Shown here piece after piece: positions 1-7,513 of a stretch of 20,407 bases of DNA. A program made the position numbers and the translations under genes. Source of the DNA: DASPPK01 sp041479575 (GTDB lineage Archaea; Thermoproteota; Bathyarchaeia; Bathyarchaeales; Bathycorpusculaceae). The stretch is from assembly GCA_041479575.1 (NCBI GenBank), contig JBGOYH010000018.1, positions 1-20,407 of the forward strand, read 5' to 3'. Within the stretch, counting starts at the first letter, position 1, and every line of letters starts with the position of its first letter. The notes below the pieces were generated by a model. The model made no database searches. It saw nothing but the letters and a program-made list of their open reading frames with translations, and had not been told where the DNA came from.

Positions 1-741
1 CACGTCAGCGTCGGGAGCATAATGCTTGTGCTTAACTCCGGGCGAACGAGCCTTCTCAACAGGCAAAGCCTTCTCAGTTGTAACAACGGGGTTAAGCTCA
101 ACTCTGCCCAAAGCCTTTTTCAAAACTTCAAAAGGCATCCCACCGGGACGTAGCACTTGAGGTGGATCAACAGTCAAATCTAAAACAGTGGACTCAACTC
201 CGATCTCCGTGGACCCGGCATCCAAGATAACATCTATCCTTCCGCCAAGATCATTTAGCACATGTTCTGCCGAAGTTGGACTTGGCTTTCCAGCAAGGTT
301 TGCACTTGGCGCCGAAATCGGACAGTTGCTCTCCCTGATAAGTGCCAAAGCAACGTCGTGCCTAGGCATTCTAATCGCAATCGTATCCAACCCTGCCACG
401 GTCACGTCTGGCACAATAGTTGAACGCTTAAAAATCAACGTTAAAGGCCCAGGCCAAAACTCTTTCATCAGTTTCTCGGCCTCGGATGGAACTTCTTCCA
501 CCAGTCTGCTAACGTCTTTTGCATCGTGAACGTGGACGATAGGCGGGTTGTCAAGCGGGCGCTTCTTTGCCTTAAAAACCGCGAGGACAGCTTTCGAGTT
601 CAAAGCGTCTGCCCCTAGACCGTAGACGGTCTCGGTGGGAAAGGCCACTAACCCGCCTTTTCTGATGAAATCTGCAGCTATGCGGATTTTTTCTATTTCA
701 GGATTTTGCGGATCAACCTTTAGCACTAGTGTTTTCTTCAT
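1..741 (-). CDS. sua5: Threonylcarbamoyl-AMP synthase, Sua5/YrdC family (C-terminus cut off by window edge)
   Basis: This enzyme makes threonylcarbamoyl-adenylate from threonine, bicarbonate and ATP, the first step of the t6A37 modification of tRNAs that read ANN codons. I translated 247 residues from ATG at 741. Visible family signatures are VAFPTETVYGLGADA near residue 32, the KKRPLDNPP stretch, SAPSANLAGKPSPT, and GVESTVLDL followed by VLRPGG. The last visible residues, SPGVKHKHYAPDA, match the linker that leads into the extra C-terminal domain of long Sua5 proteins. The gene is therefore probably the two-domain form, with its end lying left of the window. A TATA-like TTTAAAT (773-767, minus strand) sits about 27 bp ahead of the ATG, implying a very short or absent leader. 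The family call is firm; the exact length is unknown. Confidence 0.93.
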   Translation of the reverse strand, partial: MKKTLVLKVDPQNPEIEKIRIAADFIRKGGLVAFPTETVYGLGADALNSKAVLAVFKAKKRPLDNPPIVHVHDAKDVSRLVEEVPSEAEKLMKEFWPGPLTLIFKRSTIVPDVTVAGLDTIAIRMPRHDVALALIRESNCPISAPSANLAGKPSPTSAEHVLNDLGGRIDVILDAGSTEIGVESTVLDLTVDPPQVLRPGGMPFEVLKKALGRVELNPVVTTEKALPVEKARSPGVKHKHYAPDADV

Positions 742-766
742 CGAACTGAAAGAGTGAAAGCTGGGC

Positions 767-773
767 ATTTAAA
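767..773 (-). promoter_or_regulatory. TATA-like box for sua5
   Basis: The minus-strand sequence TTTAAAT lies about 27 bp upstream of the sua5 ATG. That is the expected distance between an archaeal TATA box and a leaderless or near-leaderless start. Recognised by eye only. Confidence 0.4.
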
Positions 774-805
774 CTTCTTTCAAAGGAAACGAGGCTATTT
801 GGCTT

Positions 806-1264
806 CTATACTACGTAGCGGTCGATGACTTTCTGCATGCTCTTGGGTGCTGTTTGTCTGGCTGCAAGCTGTTTCAGTATAGTGATCATCTGAGGCTGGA
901 AACGAGCAATATCTGTCAAACTTACCAAACCTACTAGCCGTTTTCCGTCAACAACGGGCAGTTTCTTAATCTTCATCTGAAACATCAGCTTCACCGCTTC
1001 CGCAAGATCCATGTCCGGTTCGGCAACAACCAAAGGACTGGTCATAACATCTTTGACCTTGACCTTGCCTGCATCTTTGCCATCCGCAACAACCCGTTTC
1101 AACACGTCCCGTTCAGTCATTATCCCCATGGCCTTTCCCCGTCTGACACCAATCAAACAGCCAATCTCAAACTTGTTCATAACATCAGCGGCTTCTTTCA
1201 CACTGAAGTTTTCGTCTATTGTGACAACTTCTTTGACCATAACGTCTCCGACTTTCAGAGACAT
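806..1264 (-). CDS. CBS-domain pair protein
   Basis: A protein of 152 residues made almost entirely of two CBS motifs. Each holds the usual VGDVM/VKDVMT opening followed by a VVDGKRLVGLVSLTDIARF-type or GIMTERDVLKRV-type end. CBS pairs bind adenine nucleotides such as AMP, ATP or SAM and usually act as energy-sensing modules. No catalytic domain is fused here, so the target is unknown. I chose ATG 1264 over the in-frame GTG at 1303 because AAGGA lies about 8 nt ahead of it and residue 1 then falls at the start of the first CBS motif. A TATA box at 1340-1333 would give a leader of roughly 45 nt. The gene is followed by sua5 on the same strand 64 bp on, but sua5 seems to have its own promoter. 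Confidence 0.88.
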   Translation of the reverse strand: MSLKVGDVMVKEVVTIDENFSVKEAADVMNKFEIGCLIGVRRGKAMGIMTERDVLKRVVADGKDAGKVKVKDVMTSPLVVAEPDMDLAEAVKLMFQMKIKKLPVVDGKRLVGLVSLTDIARFQPQMITILKQLAARQTAPKSMQKVIDRYVV

Positions 1265-1332
1265 ATCACTTTCCTTCTTCTTATCTTGAGACAAACAGAA
1301 CACCTACAACTTTCCCTTTTCGTTTTCTCGAC

Positions 1333-1340
1333 TATATAAA
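1333..1340 (-). promoter_or_regulatory. TATA box for the CBS protein
   Basis: TTTATATA on the minus strand, a good archaeal TATA box, predicts transcription start near 1310. It lies between the CBS gene and the convergently read end of the ubiD-family operon on the same strand, so the CBS gene is probably transcribed separately. Confidence 0.5.
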
Positions 1341-1363
1341 TTCGTGCGTGGAAACTATTACAG

Positions 1364-2710
1364 TCATTTTCTCCGCAGTTTGTGCACAAGCTTCTCTAGG
1401 TCTCTGTCAACAGGAATTCTTGCTCTTTCAAACTTCTCTTTTGGCTTTGACAAAGGACTGGTAGCGTCAACACCAACCTTTGCAGTCAGCACTTTCTCCT
1501 GATCTGCAGAGGGATCAAGCGTCGAACCGCGCACGTTCTCTATCACCACCAAGTCTTCACCACCCTGAAACCGTGTTGCAATAGCCCATTCCACACCTGA
1601 AACGTCAAACACGTCAACATCAGAATCCACAACCACCGCATGCTTCAAACTCGGATGAGCGGCGAAGGCCGCCAACAAAGCATTTTTTCCGTCACCTTCG
1701 ACCTGTTTCTCAATGGAGATTATTGCGTGAAGCCACCCGCTTCCGCCCTTTGACAAGTTTACAGCGTGAACCTTGGGAACAACCTTTGAAACAGCATCCC
1801 AGATTAACACTTCATGCGGCAACCCCATCAAAATCGTATGCTCAGCTCCCGAAGAGAGAAGCGCATGATAAACGTAATCTTGCCTATGCATGACGCCCAC
1901 AACGTCCACCACTGGCTGTTTCCTCTGCACGTCATACGTTCCAGTTATGTCTACAAATGGTCCTTCTGGAACCTCTTTTGTCGCCGAAATCTTTCCTTCC
2001 AACACCAGCTCAGCATCAGCCGGAGCGAAAGCATCTACGTGTTCGCATTCAGTCAACTTAAGGTTGTTATTCAACAAGGCGTTTGCAATGTCATATTCGC
2101 ATACTCCGAAAGGCACGGGTGAAGAGGCTGCCAGCAAAATAGCTGGATGGACGCCAATAGAAATGGCGATGTCCAAGTCTTTTCCAGCTTTTTTTGCCAT
2201 TTGCCACAGACTGAAAAGATGTCTGGGAACAAGACGAATTGCCAAATGCTTCTTATCTAAGACTTGAAGGCGATGCACCGACACGTTCTCTGTCTTTCCA
2301 TCGACACTTCTAGCATGTACAACAGCAGAAGTAACGTAGGGCCCAGCGTCTTTTTCAAAATGCGTCAAAACAGGAATCTTCGACAGATCAACATCTTTCT
2401 CTCTGCATTCCTTGACTCTAGCCTCCTTAACCGTCTTAGGTTTGGTCGGTGAACGCCAGACCTCAGTCAACCTCCCATAAAGTGCGTCCTGATCGACGCC
2501 GAGCGCCGTGCAGACCCGTTTTCGAGTACCGGAAACATTGGCAACAACATTTGCATCATAATCTTCTACGTTTCCAAAAAGCAGAATCGGTCCTTCGTTG
2601 TCAAAACTTTTCATGATATACGAAATTTGAAAACGTGTCGAGACTTCGTCGTTGACATGCAAGACCTCTTTGTTTTTCTCCATTTGTTTGACAAAATCTC
2701 TCAAACTCAT
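1364..2710 (-). CDS. UbiD-family prenylated-FMN decarboxylase
   Basis: A 448-residue member of the UbiD family, which decarboxylates alpha,beta-unsaturated acids using prenylated FMN made by a UbiX partner. The prFMN and catalytic region is recognisable. NVSVHR (residues 142-147) supplies the conserved Arg, and EVPEGPFVD (246-254) supplies the acidic residues, equivalent to the Arg/Glu/Glu network of Fdc1 with Asp at the last place. The length is normal for the family. In archaea a UbiD homologue serves as trans-anhydromevalonate 5-phosphate decarboxylase in the modified mevalonate pathway to isoprenoid lipids; that is the most attractive role here, but it is an inference. The start ATG overlaps the stop of the upstream gene as ATGA, indicating translational coupling. 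No UbiX is in view. Confidence 0.9.
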   Translation of the reverse strand: MSLRDFVKQMEKNKEVLHVNDEVSTRFQISYIMKSFDNEGPILLFGNVEDYDANVVANVSGTRKRVCTALGVDQDALYGRLTEVWRSPTKPKTVKEARVKECREKDVDLSKIPVLTHFEKDAGPYVTSAVVHARSVDGKTENVSVHRLQVLDKKHLAIRLVPRHLFSLWQMAKKAGKDLDIAISIGVHPAILLAASSPVPFGVCEYDIANALLNNNLKLTECEHVDAFAPADAELVLEGKISATKEVPEGPFVDITGTYDVQRKQPVVDVVGVMHRQDYVYHALLSSGAEHTILMGLPHEVLIWDAVSKVVPKVHAVNLSKGGSGWLHAIISIEKQVEGDGKNALLAAFAAHPSLKHAVVVDSDVDVFDVSGVEWAIATRFQGGEDLVVIENVRGSTLDPSADQEKVLTAKVGVDATSPLSKPKEKFERARIPVDRDLEKLVHKLRRK

Positions 2711-3078
2711 GCTGTCAATGCCTCCTTTTGCGGTTCGCCATGCGCGACTTTTTCCATTAGGCGCTTGAAAGCTGATTGTGCTTGTCTTTCGTCCATTGTT
2801 TCAAGATAGATCGAGACCAACGCTATTTTCTCTTTGACTGCAGCCAATTGTTCGGCGAACATGCGGGCTGAAACGGCGTTCTTGTCACCTAAGAGAACGG
2901 ATGACGATGGAGGCCCCAGCAGGTCTTTGGGTCTTGGAACGGCGATTGCAAGTGTTCCAAGCTTGTCTTCCTTTTCGCTCAGCAAGACCATGCATGAATT
3001 TTTCGCTTCAACGTAAACAGCAAGAAAACGCGTGTTCTGCTCAACTATTTCGTCCTTAACAACTCTTGCCCGTTCCAA
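2707..3078 (-). CDS. Small protein resembling proteasome assembly chaperone PAC4
   Basis: About 123 residues if translation starts at TTG 3078, which has GGAG 8 nt upstream. Longer in-frame extensions would run into the divergent endonuclease III gene and are unlikely. The centre and C-terminal half, LGTLAIAVP, SSSVLLGD, AEQLA, ALVSIYLETMDE and a closing amphipathic helix, follow the order and spacing I recall for eukaryotic PAC4 (PSMG4): NLAVAM, STSLLGD, AQRLA, FVSYNLQNTD. The length also matches. PAC4 works with PAC3 in building the 20S alpha ring. Archaea have 20S proteasomes, so a homologue makes sense, but this call rests on eye alignment alone. The gene is translationally coupled (ATGA) to the UbiD-family gene, a pairing I cannot explain. 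It could instead be an unrelated conserved archaeal hypothetical protein. Confidence 0.6.
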   Translation of the reverse strand: MERARVVKDEIVEQNTRFLAVYVEAKNSCMVLLSEKEDKLGTLAIAVPRPKDLLGPPSSSVLLGDKNAVSARMFAEQLAAVKEKIALVSIYLETMDERQAQSAFKRLMEKVAHGEPQKEALTA

Positions 3079-3151
3079 CCTTCCCTCTCCATTGGTTATT
3101 AATAGCTTTATGCATTCACTATTTATCACTTTCAAAATCTGGTGCCGAAGA
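3079..3151. promoter_or_regulatory. Divergent promoter region
   Basis: This 73-bp AT-rich gap separates the PAC4-like operon from endonuclease III. On the plus strand ATTTATCA at 3121-3128 lies about 28 bp before the endonuclease ATG, suggesting a leaderless transcript. On the minus strand GATAAATA (the same site) and an AT-rich ATTAATAA stretch near 3100 are candidate boxes for the PAC4-like gene. The exact assignment is uncertain. Confidence 0.4.
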
Positions 3152-3814
3152 ATGGTTGACAAGTGTGCTGAGGAAATCCTCAAAATACTTCGAAACACGT
3201 TTCCAATGCCGAAGTGGACAACTTCAACTGATGACCCGTTCAAAACGCTAATCGTGACGATTATTTCACAAAACACCAATAACAGAAACACTGCAAGAGC
3301 CTTCGAAAAACTTTCGAACAAGTTCCGAATAACTCCCGAAACCCTAGCGAACGCCAAAACTGCAGACATCGAACAATGCTTGCGAGTCGCAGGCCTCTAC
3401 CGAAACAAATCCAGAGCCATAAAACAAGCCTCTAAGGTGATACTTGAAAAGTATCACGGCAGTCTGAAACAAATCTTGTCAATGCCCCTAGACGACGCAA
3501 GAAACGAGCTTCTACAGCTTCCAGGAGTCGGCCCCAAAACCGCCGACGTGGTCTTGCTGTTCTGCACAGGAAAGCCAACAGTACCAGTTGACACGCACGT
3601 CAACCGAGTGTCCAAACGATTAGGCTTGGCACCTAAAGACGGGAACTACGAAACCATACGCGAAGCTCTCCAATCACTCTACAATCCAGAAGACTATCTA
3701 GGAGTTCACATACTGTTGATTCTCCACGGCAGAAAATATTGCAGAGCCAGAGCACCACTGTGCGATGAATGCCCGATAAACAGTCTTTGTCCTTCAAGGG
3801 ATTTATTCAAATAG
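3152..3814 (+). CDS. nth: Endonuclease III, DNA glycosylase/AP lyase
   Basis: A 220-residue base-excision repair enzyme that removes oxidised pyrimidines and cleaves the abasic site. The helix-hairpin-helix LPGVGPKTAD carries the catalytic Lys, and VDTHVNRVSKRLGL carries the catalytic Asp. The 4Fe-4S ligands are C-x6-C-x2-C-x5-C near the C-terminus (CRARAPLCDECPINSLC). Both length and residue set are complete, so the enzyme should be active. An open frame continues upstream to 3032, but those residues overlap the divergent gene and the predicted TATA element. ATG 3152 is therefore the better start, despite lacking a clear Shine-Dalgarno, and fits leaderless expression. Confidence 0.95.
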   Translation: MVDKCAEEILKILRNTFPMPKWTTSTDDPFKTLIVTIISQNTNNRNTARAFEKLSNKFRITPETLANAKTADIEQCLRVAGLYRNKSRAIKQASKVILEKYHGSLKQILSMPLDDARNELLQLPGVGPKTADVVLLFCTGKPTVPVDTHVNRVSKRLGLAPKDGNYETIREALQSLYNPEDYLGVHILLILHGRKYCRARAPLCDECPINSLCPSRDLFK

Positions 3815-3844
3815 AATGAAACTGACGTACAAAGCATCTTCTTT

Positions 3845-5158
3845 CTAGAAAAGCTGCTTAAAAGATGCAAAGTCTATGTGGTTCTCTTCGACTATCGGAA
3901 TCTCCTTCATGTTTTTGTCAAGCTTCACTTTTCCCAACGCAAGAACCGCAACTTCTTGAGAGACCGGAGTGAAAACCTTCACCGTTCTTCTCACATAGTC
4001 AATTTCCTGCACAATGCCTACACCCAGAAATTTTCTCTTGTCATCGTACATAGCCGCAAGCAATCCTTCTTCGTCGCCTTTTCTAGTAACAATAACCTTC
4101 TTCTTGGTTAACTCTTCGACCTTTTTTATGTTGTCTGAACTGATCCACCGTCTTCTGCCTATGATTACGTTGAGTTTGCCGCTTAATTCTGCTATGTGCA
4201 GGGGTTTCATTCCAAGAAGGTCATAAATCTTGCTCGCATCTCTAGCGTTCATATGGCTTTTGTTCAAGCAGAAAGACTCGTTTCCTTCAACCTTCACCCA
4301 ACTCAACGAAAGCGACTGAACTCTTGGATTTCTCAAATATTTCTTGTATCCAAGTTCACGCAGGCCTCTGCGTTTCTCTCGATCTCTTTGCCTTATCGCT
4401 GGAGGAGACTCAACAGCAATTTTCTTCGGTTTCTCAACAGCAGTGAGGACCGGCGCAAGCTCATCTTTTTGTTGGAGGAATAAAGTCACATCTGGGTTTA
4501 GTTCTTGAACAAGTCTGAGCTTGTAGTTGATGGCGCATTCTCCCTCAATCCAACCGTCTGTATTTACGAGTAGGAACTCGGGATCGCCAGCGAGGGCTTC
4601 TTTTTTCAGCAGTGCTAGGCCCTGGATCATCTTGTCTGTTGCGTTGCCCGGCGATGTTTCCCCGATGAAGAAAGCGTTCTTCGCCTGCAAATTAAAAAGA
4701 TCAGTGACTGGTTTTGCAACAAAAGCGTAGGCAATCGAGGACGGCGGCCCAACATCTGATTGGCCCAAGTCTCCATCTAGGACTGCCACCTTCTTTTTTT
4801 CATTTAACAGCCTGTTTACCAGGTATGTGCAGAAACTGGATTTTCCCGAATCAACAGTTCCCAATACCATCGCTGTCACAGGTCTGGTCTGTATTTCCAG
4901 AAGTTCTTCAGCCGACCTAGTCCATGAGAGAGGAATGGTGTTTCCGTCAACCTCGTCAACAGCCGCGTTTTCTCCCGCCGAGATTTCTAGGTTAGCCGCT
5001 TCATGCACGACAAACGGCAGCCTTTTGCCTTCGCGGATAACAACTTTTCCTGCTACATTAACTGTTGACCCGAACACTTCAACCTTCCCTGAATTCACTG
5101 TGACCGACGCTGGTCCGTCAACTAGTAGTGTTTTGCCTTTGTCAACCGTACGATTCAT
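3845..5158 (-). CDS. Clp1/Grc3-family polynucleotide 5'-hydroxyl kinase
   Basis: A 437-residue kinase that phosphorylates 5'-OH ends of RNA or DNA. The characterised archaeal relative is the Pyrococcus horikoshii Clp1-like enzyme. The layout is an N-terminal beta-rich domain (1-90), a P-loop GTVDSGKS (100-107), a Walker B-like LDGDLGQSDVGPP (127-139), an Arg-rich lid (IRQRDREKRRGLRELG, about 255-270) and a C-terminal domain. All kinase signatures are present. The start ATG 5158 lies inside the end of the upstream RNase H-like gene, 17 bp of overlap, and has AGGAG 8 nt upstream, so the start is well supported and the pair is co-translated. The downstream neighbour is the convergent nth. Likely roles are RNA end healing or processing, possibly in tRNA splicing or mRNA 3'-end metabolism. 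Confidence 0.9.
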   Translation of the reverse strand: MNRTVDKGKTLLVDGPASVTVNSGKVEVFGSTVNVAGKVVIREGKRLPFVVHEAANLEISAGENAAVDEVDGNTIPLSWTRSAEELLEIQTRPVTAMVLGTVDSGKSSFCTYLVNRLLNEKKKVAVLDGDLGQSDVGPPSSIAYAFVAKPVTDLFNLQAKNAFFIGETSPGNATDKMIQGLALLKKEALAGDPEFLLVNTDGWIEGECAINYKLRLVQELNPDVTLFLQQKDELAPVLTAVEKPKKIAVESPPAIRQRDREKRRGLRELGYKKYLRNPRVQSLSLSWVKVEGNESFCLNKSHMNARDASKIYDLLGMKPLHIAELSGKLNVIIGRRRWISSDNIKKVEELTKKKVIVTRKGDEEGLLAAMYDDKRKFLGVGIVQEIDYVRRTVKVFTPVSQEVAVLALGKVKLDKNMKEIPIVEENHIDFASFKQLF

Positions 5159-5795
5159 TTTGCTTTCTCCTGTGAAACGTATGCCCGCTCCTTCCAGCTA
5201 TCTGTATTGCCGAAACAATATCTCTCAGGCCTCTTCTATGTTTCGCTTCGTTTAGACGAGAATCTGTACCGGCTTCCCCCACGCTCTCAAGCACAACATC
5301 TGAAGGAAGCGTCTCGTCCAAAGCGCGCAATAGCTTATCTTTACATTCAGGAACCCCGTCGCCGATCTTCACCGAGAGTGATGACACTGGAACATTTCCG
5401 AGATCCTTGATGATCGCTTCTATTCTGTTCATAGTCTCATTTAGACTGTAGCAATTCTCCGTTTCAATCACTCTTCCATCAGCCAAGACCGCCAGTCCGA
5501 AAACTTCGCCAGGGTCCACGCCTATAATGATTCTTTCGTAAGATCCCTTTCCTTCAACGATCTGTAAGGCTTCGTTGACTATTGCAGCTGGTTCCTTTTC
5601 AGCATTGTATGCCAGCACTTTCTCGTGATTGATCAATCCTTTTTCCTCTTCTGTAGTTATGACAACTTTCACTTCTATAGGGACAGATTCACATGGTGTC
5701 AAGCTTAGAAAGGGAACGTCCTTTCTCTTAAGCTCGTTGACAATGAGATAGTAGGCTTTTCCTGAAACGGTTGCAACGGCTATTTTTGCTTTCAT
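5142..5795 (-). CDS. RNase H-fold (RuvC/YqgF-like) protein
   Basis: A protein of 217 residues from ATG 5795; an in-frame TTG at 5831 has no better ribosome site. The N-terminal 85 residues form an alpha/beta region I do not recognise. The following segment IIIGVDPGEVFGLAVLADGRVI has the first-strand pattern of RuvC/RNase H-fold enzymes, with a catalytic-type Asp in GVDPG. A later strand SVKIGDG and the C-terminal RGLRDIVSAIQIAG fit the remaining acidic positions. This makes a nuclease or a pseudo-nuclease of that fold likely, but the full metal-binding set cannot be confirmed by eye. It overlaps the RNA kinase gene, so a joint role in nucleic-acid end processing is plausible. It is divergent from radB across a 75-bp promoter. 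Confidence 0.65.
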   Translation of the reverse strand: MKAKIAVATVSGKAYYLIVNELKRKDVPFLSLTPCESVPIEVKVVITTEEEKGLINHEKVLAYNAEKEPAAIVNEALQIVEGKGSYERIIIGVDPGEVFGLAVLADGRVIETENCYSLNETMNRIEAIIKDLGNVPVSSLSVKIGDGVPECKDKLLRALDETLPSDVVLESVGEAGTDSRLNEAKHRRGLRDIVSAIQIAGRSGHTFHRRKQNESYG

Positions 5796-5836
5796 ACCGC
5801 AGTCCTGATGGCCCAGGATGTTTAGACACAAAACAC

Positions 5837-5844
5837 ATTATAAT
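5837..5844. promoter_or_regulatory. Palindromic TATA-like element between divergent genes
   Basis: ATTATAAT is its own reverse complement and lies between the RNase H-like gene and radB. It is about 27 bp from radB's ATG, compatible with leaderless transcription, and about 42 bp from the ATG of the minus gene. A second box, GATATAAA on the minus strand near 5855, may serve the leftward gene instead. Confidence 0.4.
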
Positions 5845-5870
5845 TTGGCGGTTTATATCTGTTGACGTGC

Positions 5871-6575
5871 ATGAGCTTGCAAAAAATTCCAACAGACAGC
5901 AGGGCAATTGACGAGTTTCTGAAAGGAGGTATACCAGTTGAAAGTGTCACACTTATCTATGGTGAAGCTGAAACTGGAAAAACCACGCTTGCCATACAAT
6001 GCACTGCCAACTGCGCAAGACAAGGCTACAAGACATTGTATGTGGACTCGGACCAAACATTCTCTGCTCAAAGACTCTCCCAGATCGCATCAGACCAACC
6101 CACGGAGATTCCAGAACGGATAATCCTCATCAGACCGAACGACTTTCGCGAACAAACAACCCTTACAGATCAACTGACTGATTACATAAACAAAAACTTC
6201 AGGCTCGTAGTTTTCGACACCGTAACATCGCTCTACCGCCTCCGAATCGCAGAGTCACCGTCAAAAACCTTTGAATTCAACCGAGAACTCAACAGACAGC
6301 TGGCAGTTCTAGCACAGGCCGCCCGCACTCAGAAAATAGCAGTTCTACTTACGAGTCAGGTTCACAGCGTGTTGAACGATACACCCATAAGCGTCGAACC
6401 CGTCGCAACAAGAGTCCTAAAATTCTGGGCCGACACAATAATCGCCATGAAACCCACCGAAAAACCGCAGATAATACACGCAACCGTAGAAAAGAGCCCT
6501 ACAAAACTTCCAACAATGACCTGTAACTTGAGAATCGAAGAAACCGGAATACATGACTACCCAACTCACCGATGA
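5871..6575 (+). CDS. radB: RadB-like RecA-family recombinase paralogue
   Basis: A 234-residue protein made only of a RecA-type ATPase core. It has the Walker A GEAETGKTT (residues 31-39), a Walker B strand LVVFDTV, and TSQVHS in the position of the sensor segment. It lacks the N-terminal HhH domain of RadA, and its length matches RadB, an archaeal mediator of homologous recombination that binds DNA and RadA. The frame extends to a TTG at 5862, but ATG 5871 is preferred. Its stop codon supplies part of the ribosome site of the following carS gene, so the two are co-transcribed. A KaiC-like ATPase is the main alternative, but the size and residue pattern favour RadB. Confidence 0.85.
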   Translation: MSLQKIPTDSRAIDEFLKGGIPVESVTLIYGEAETGKTTLAIQCTANCARQGYKTLYVDSDQTFSAQRLSQIASDQPTEIPERIILIRPNDFREQTTLTDQLTDYINKNFRLVVFDTVTSLYRLRIAESPSKTFEFNRELNRQLAVLAQAARTQKIAVLLTSQVHSVLNDTPISVEPVATRVLKFWADTIIAMKPTEKPQIIHATVEKSPTKLPTMTCNLRIEETGIHDYPTHR

Positions 6576-6585
6576 GGTTAGGAGA

Positions 6586-7083
6586 ATGGATATTGTACAG
6601 TTGATCGTTGAAGCATTGAAGTTCATATTTCCAGTGTACTGTGCGAACGCTGTTCCTGTACTTGCAGGCGGCGGTTTGGCCATGGATTTTGGCAAAACAC
6701 TGTCCGACGGCAGACCCATCTTTGGAAAGAACAAAACTTACCGAGGCTTCTTCGCCGGGTTAGCCATAGGAACAGCCGCAGGCTTAGCAGAAAGTTATGT
6801 CTTCAAATACCACATCATGTTTGGTTTCTTATTGTCCCTCGGTGCTCTGATCGGAGACTTGACAGGCGCATTCATCAAAAGAAGACTAAACATTCCTTCC
6901 GGAGGATTGCTGCCAGTCGTCGATCAGGTAGACTTCGCAGTGGGCGCAATTGTTTTTTCGCTTCTTCTTCCCATGGCAAGAAGCTGGGAGCTGTTTGTCA
7001 CTGTTCTAGCTATTACTCCACCTATTCATCTGCTTACCAATTATGCAGCTTACAAACTGAAACTCAAAAGTAATCCTTGGTAA
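6586..7083 (+). CDS. carS: CDP-archaeol synthase (CarS)
   Basis: A 165-residue integral membrane enzyme that transfers CMP from CTP to the unsaturated diether lipid, giving CDP-archaeol for polar head-group attachment. Diagnostic features are the CANAVPVLAGGG stretch, MDFGKTLSDGRPIFGKNKT and YRGFFAG near the N-terminus, then IGDLTGAFIKRRLNIPSGG and the DQVDF segment, all between predicted membrane helices. I chose ATG 6586 because GAGGT lies 7 nt upstream, overlapping the radB stop; the in-frame ATG at 6553 would overlap radB by 23 bp. It ends 4 bp from the convergent OSTC-like gene. The gene alone shows that the host is an archaeon. Confidence 0.93.
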   Translation: MDIVQLIVEALKFIFPVYCANAVPVLAGGGLAMDFGKTLSDGRPIFGKNKTYRGFFAGLAIGTAAGLAESYVFKYHIMFGFLLSLGALIGDLTGAFIKRRLNIPSGGLLPVVDQVDFAVGAIVFSLLLPMARSWELFVTVLAITPPIHLLTNYAAYKLKLKSNPW

Positions 7084-7087
7084 GAAA

Positions 7088-7513
7088 CTAGCCGGTGCCA
7101 GATATTTTTATCTGAATTGAGGCTTCCAAGAATACGTAAGCCAACATCAGAAGGACGACTCCAATTATCAGCATCATGTAAGCCTGTCTAGGCTTGTAGA
7201 CGTACTTGGTGCTCTGGTACACCGCCAACAATCCGATAACGCCAAGAGCATAAACGGTCATCGCGACAATACTGTCACCTATAAACTGTTCTGAAAGCTG
7301 TGGATAGAGGAACAAAAAGCGTCCGCCATAGTAGACTGCTGGGAGCGGTTTCATTATTATGTCGTATAACCCGCCTCCGAACAGAAATACTGCAAAGCCA
7401 ATTGCGATTATTGGAATAATGAGGTTTGAGGGTCTCGCCGTGGTAATTGTGCGGTAGAGTCTATTCAGTGAAAATGAAAGGTTAGAGACACTCTTCTTTA
7501 CGTTTTTTGACAT
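7088..7513 (-). CDS. Three-helix membrane protein resembling oligosaccharyltransferase subunit OSTC (OST3/OST6/OSTC family)
   Basis: A 141-residue protein with predicted membrane segments near 31-49, 79-99 and 111-131 and a basic N-terminus. The order of features matches what I recall of eukaryotic OSTC (DC2): a first helix ending in GGGLYDIIMKP, a short extracytoplasmic stretch with FLYPQLSEQFIGD, a second helix, a short basic loop STKYVYKPRQ, a third helix and a terminal KISG. In OSTC the equivalents are GGIIYDVI and a closing KLPG, in a protein of similar length. OSTC and OST3/OST6 are accessory subunits of oligosaccharyltransferase, and an STT3/AglB gene lies 4 kb away. The start is supported by GTGGAG 9 nt upstream, inside the preceding zinc-protein gene. 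The call rests on eye alignment. Confidence 0.65.
   Translation of the reverse strand: MSKNVKKSVSNLSFSLNRLYRTITTARPSNLIIPIIAIGFAVFLFGGGLYDIIMKPLPAVYYGGRFLFLYPQLSEQFIGDSIVAMTVYALGVIGLLAVYQSTKYVYKPRQAYMMLIIGVVLLMLAYVFLEASIQIKISGTG

Noticed and set aside
3032..3151. N-terminal extension of endonuclease III
   Set aside because: The extra 40 residues overlap the divergent gene and its promoter and match nothing in the family.
3079..3369. N-terminal extension of the PAC4-like protein with a hydrophobic stretch
   Set aside because: It lies opposite the endonuclease III coding sequence, so the apparent membrane segment is a shadow.
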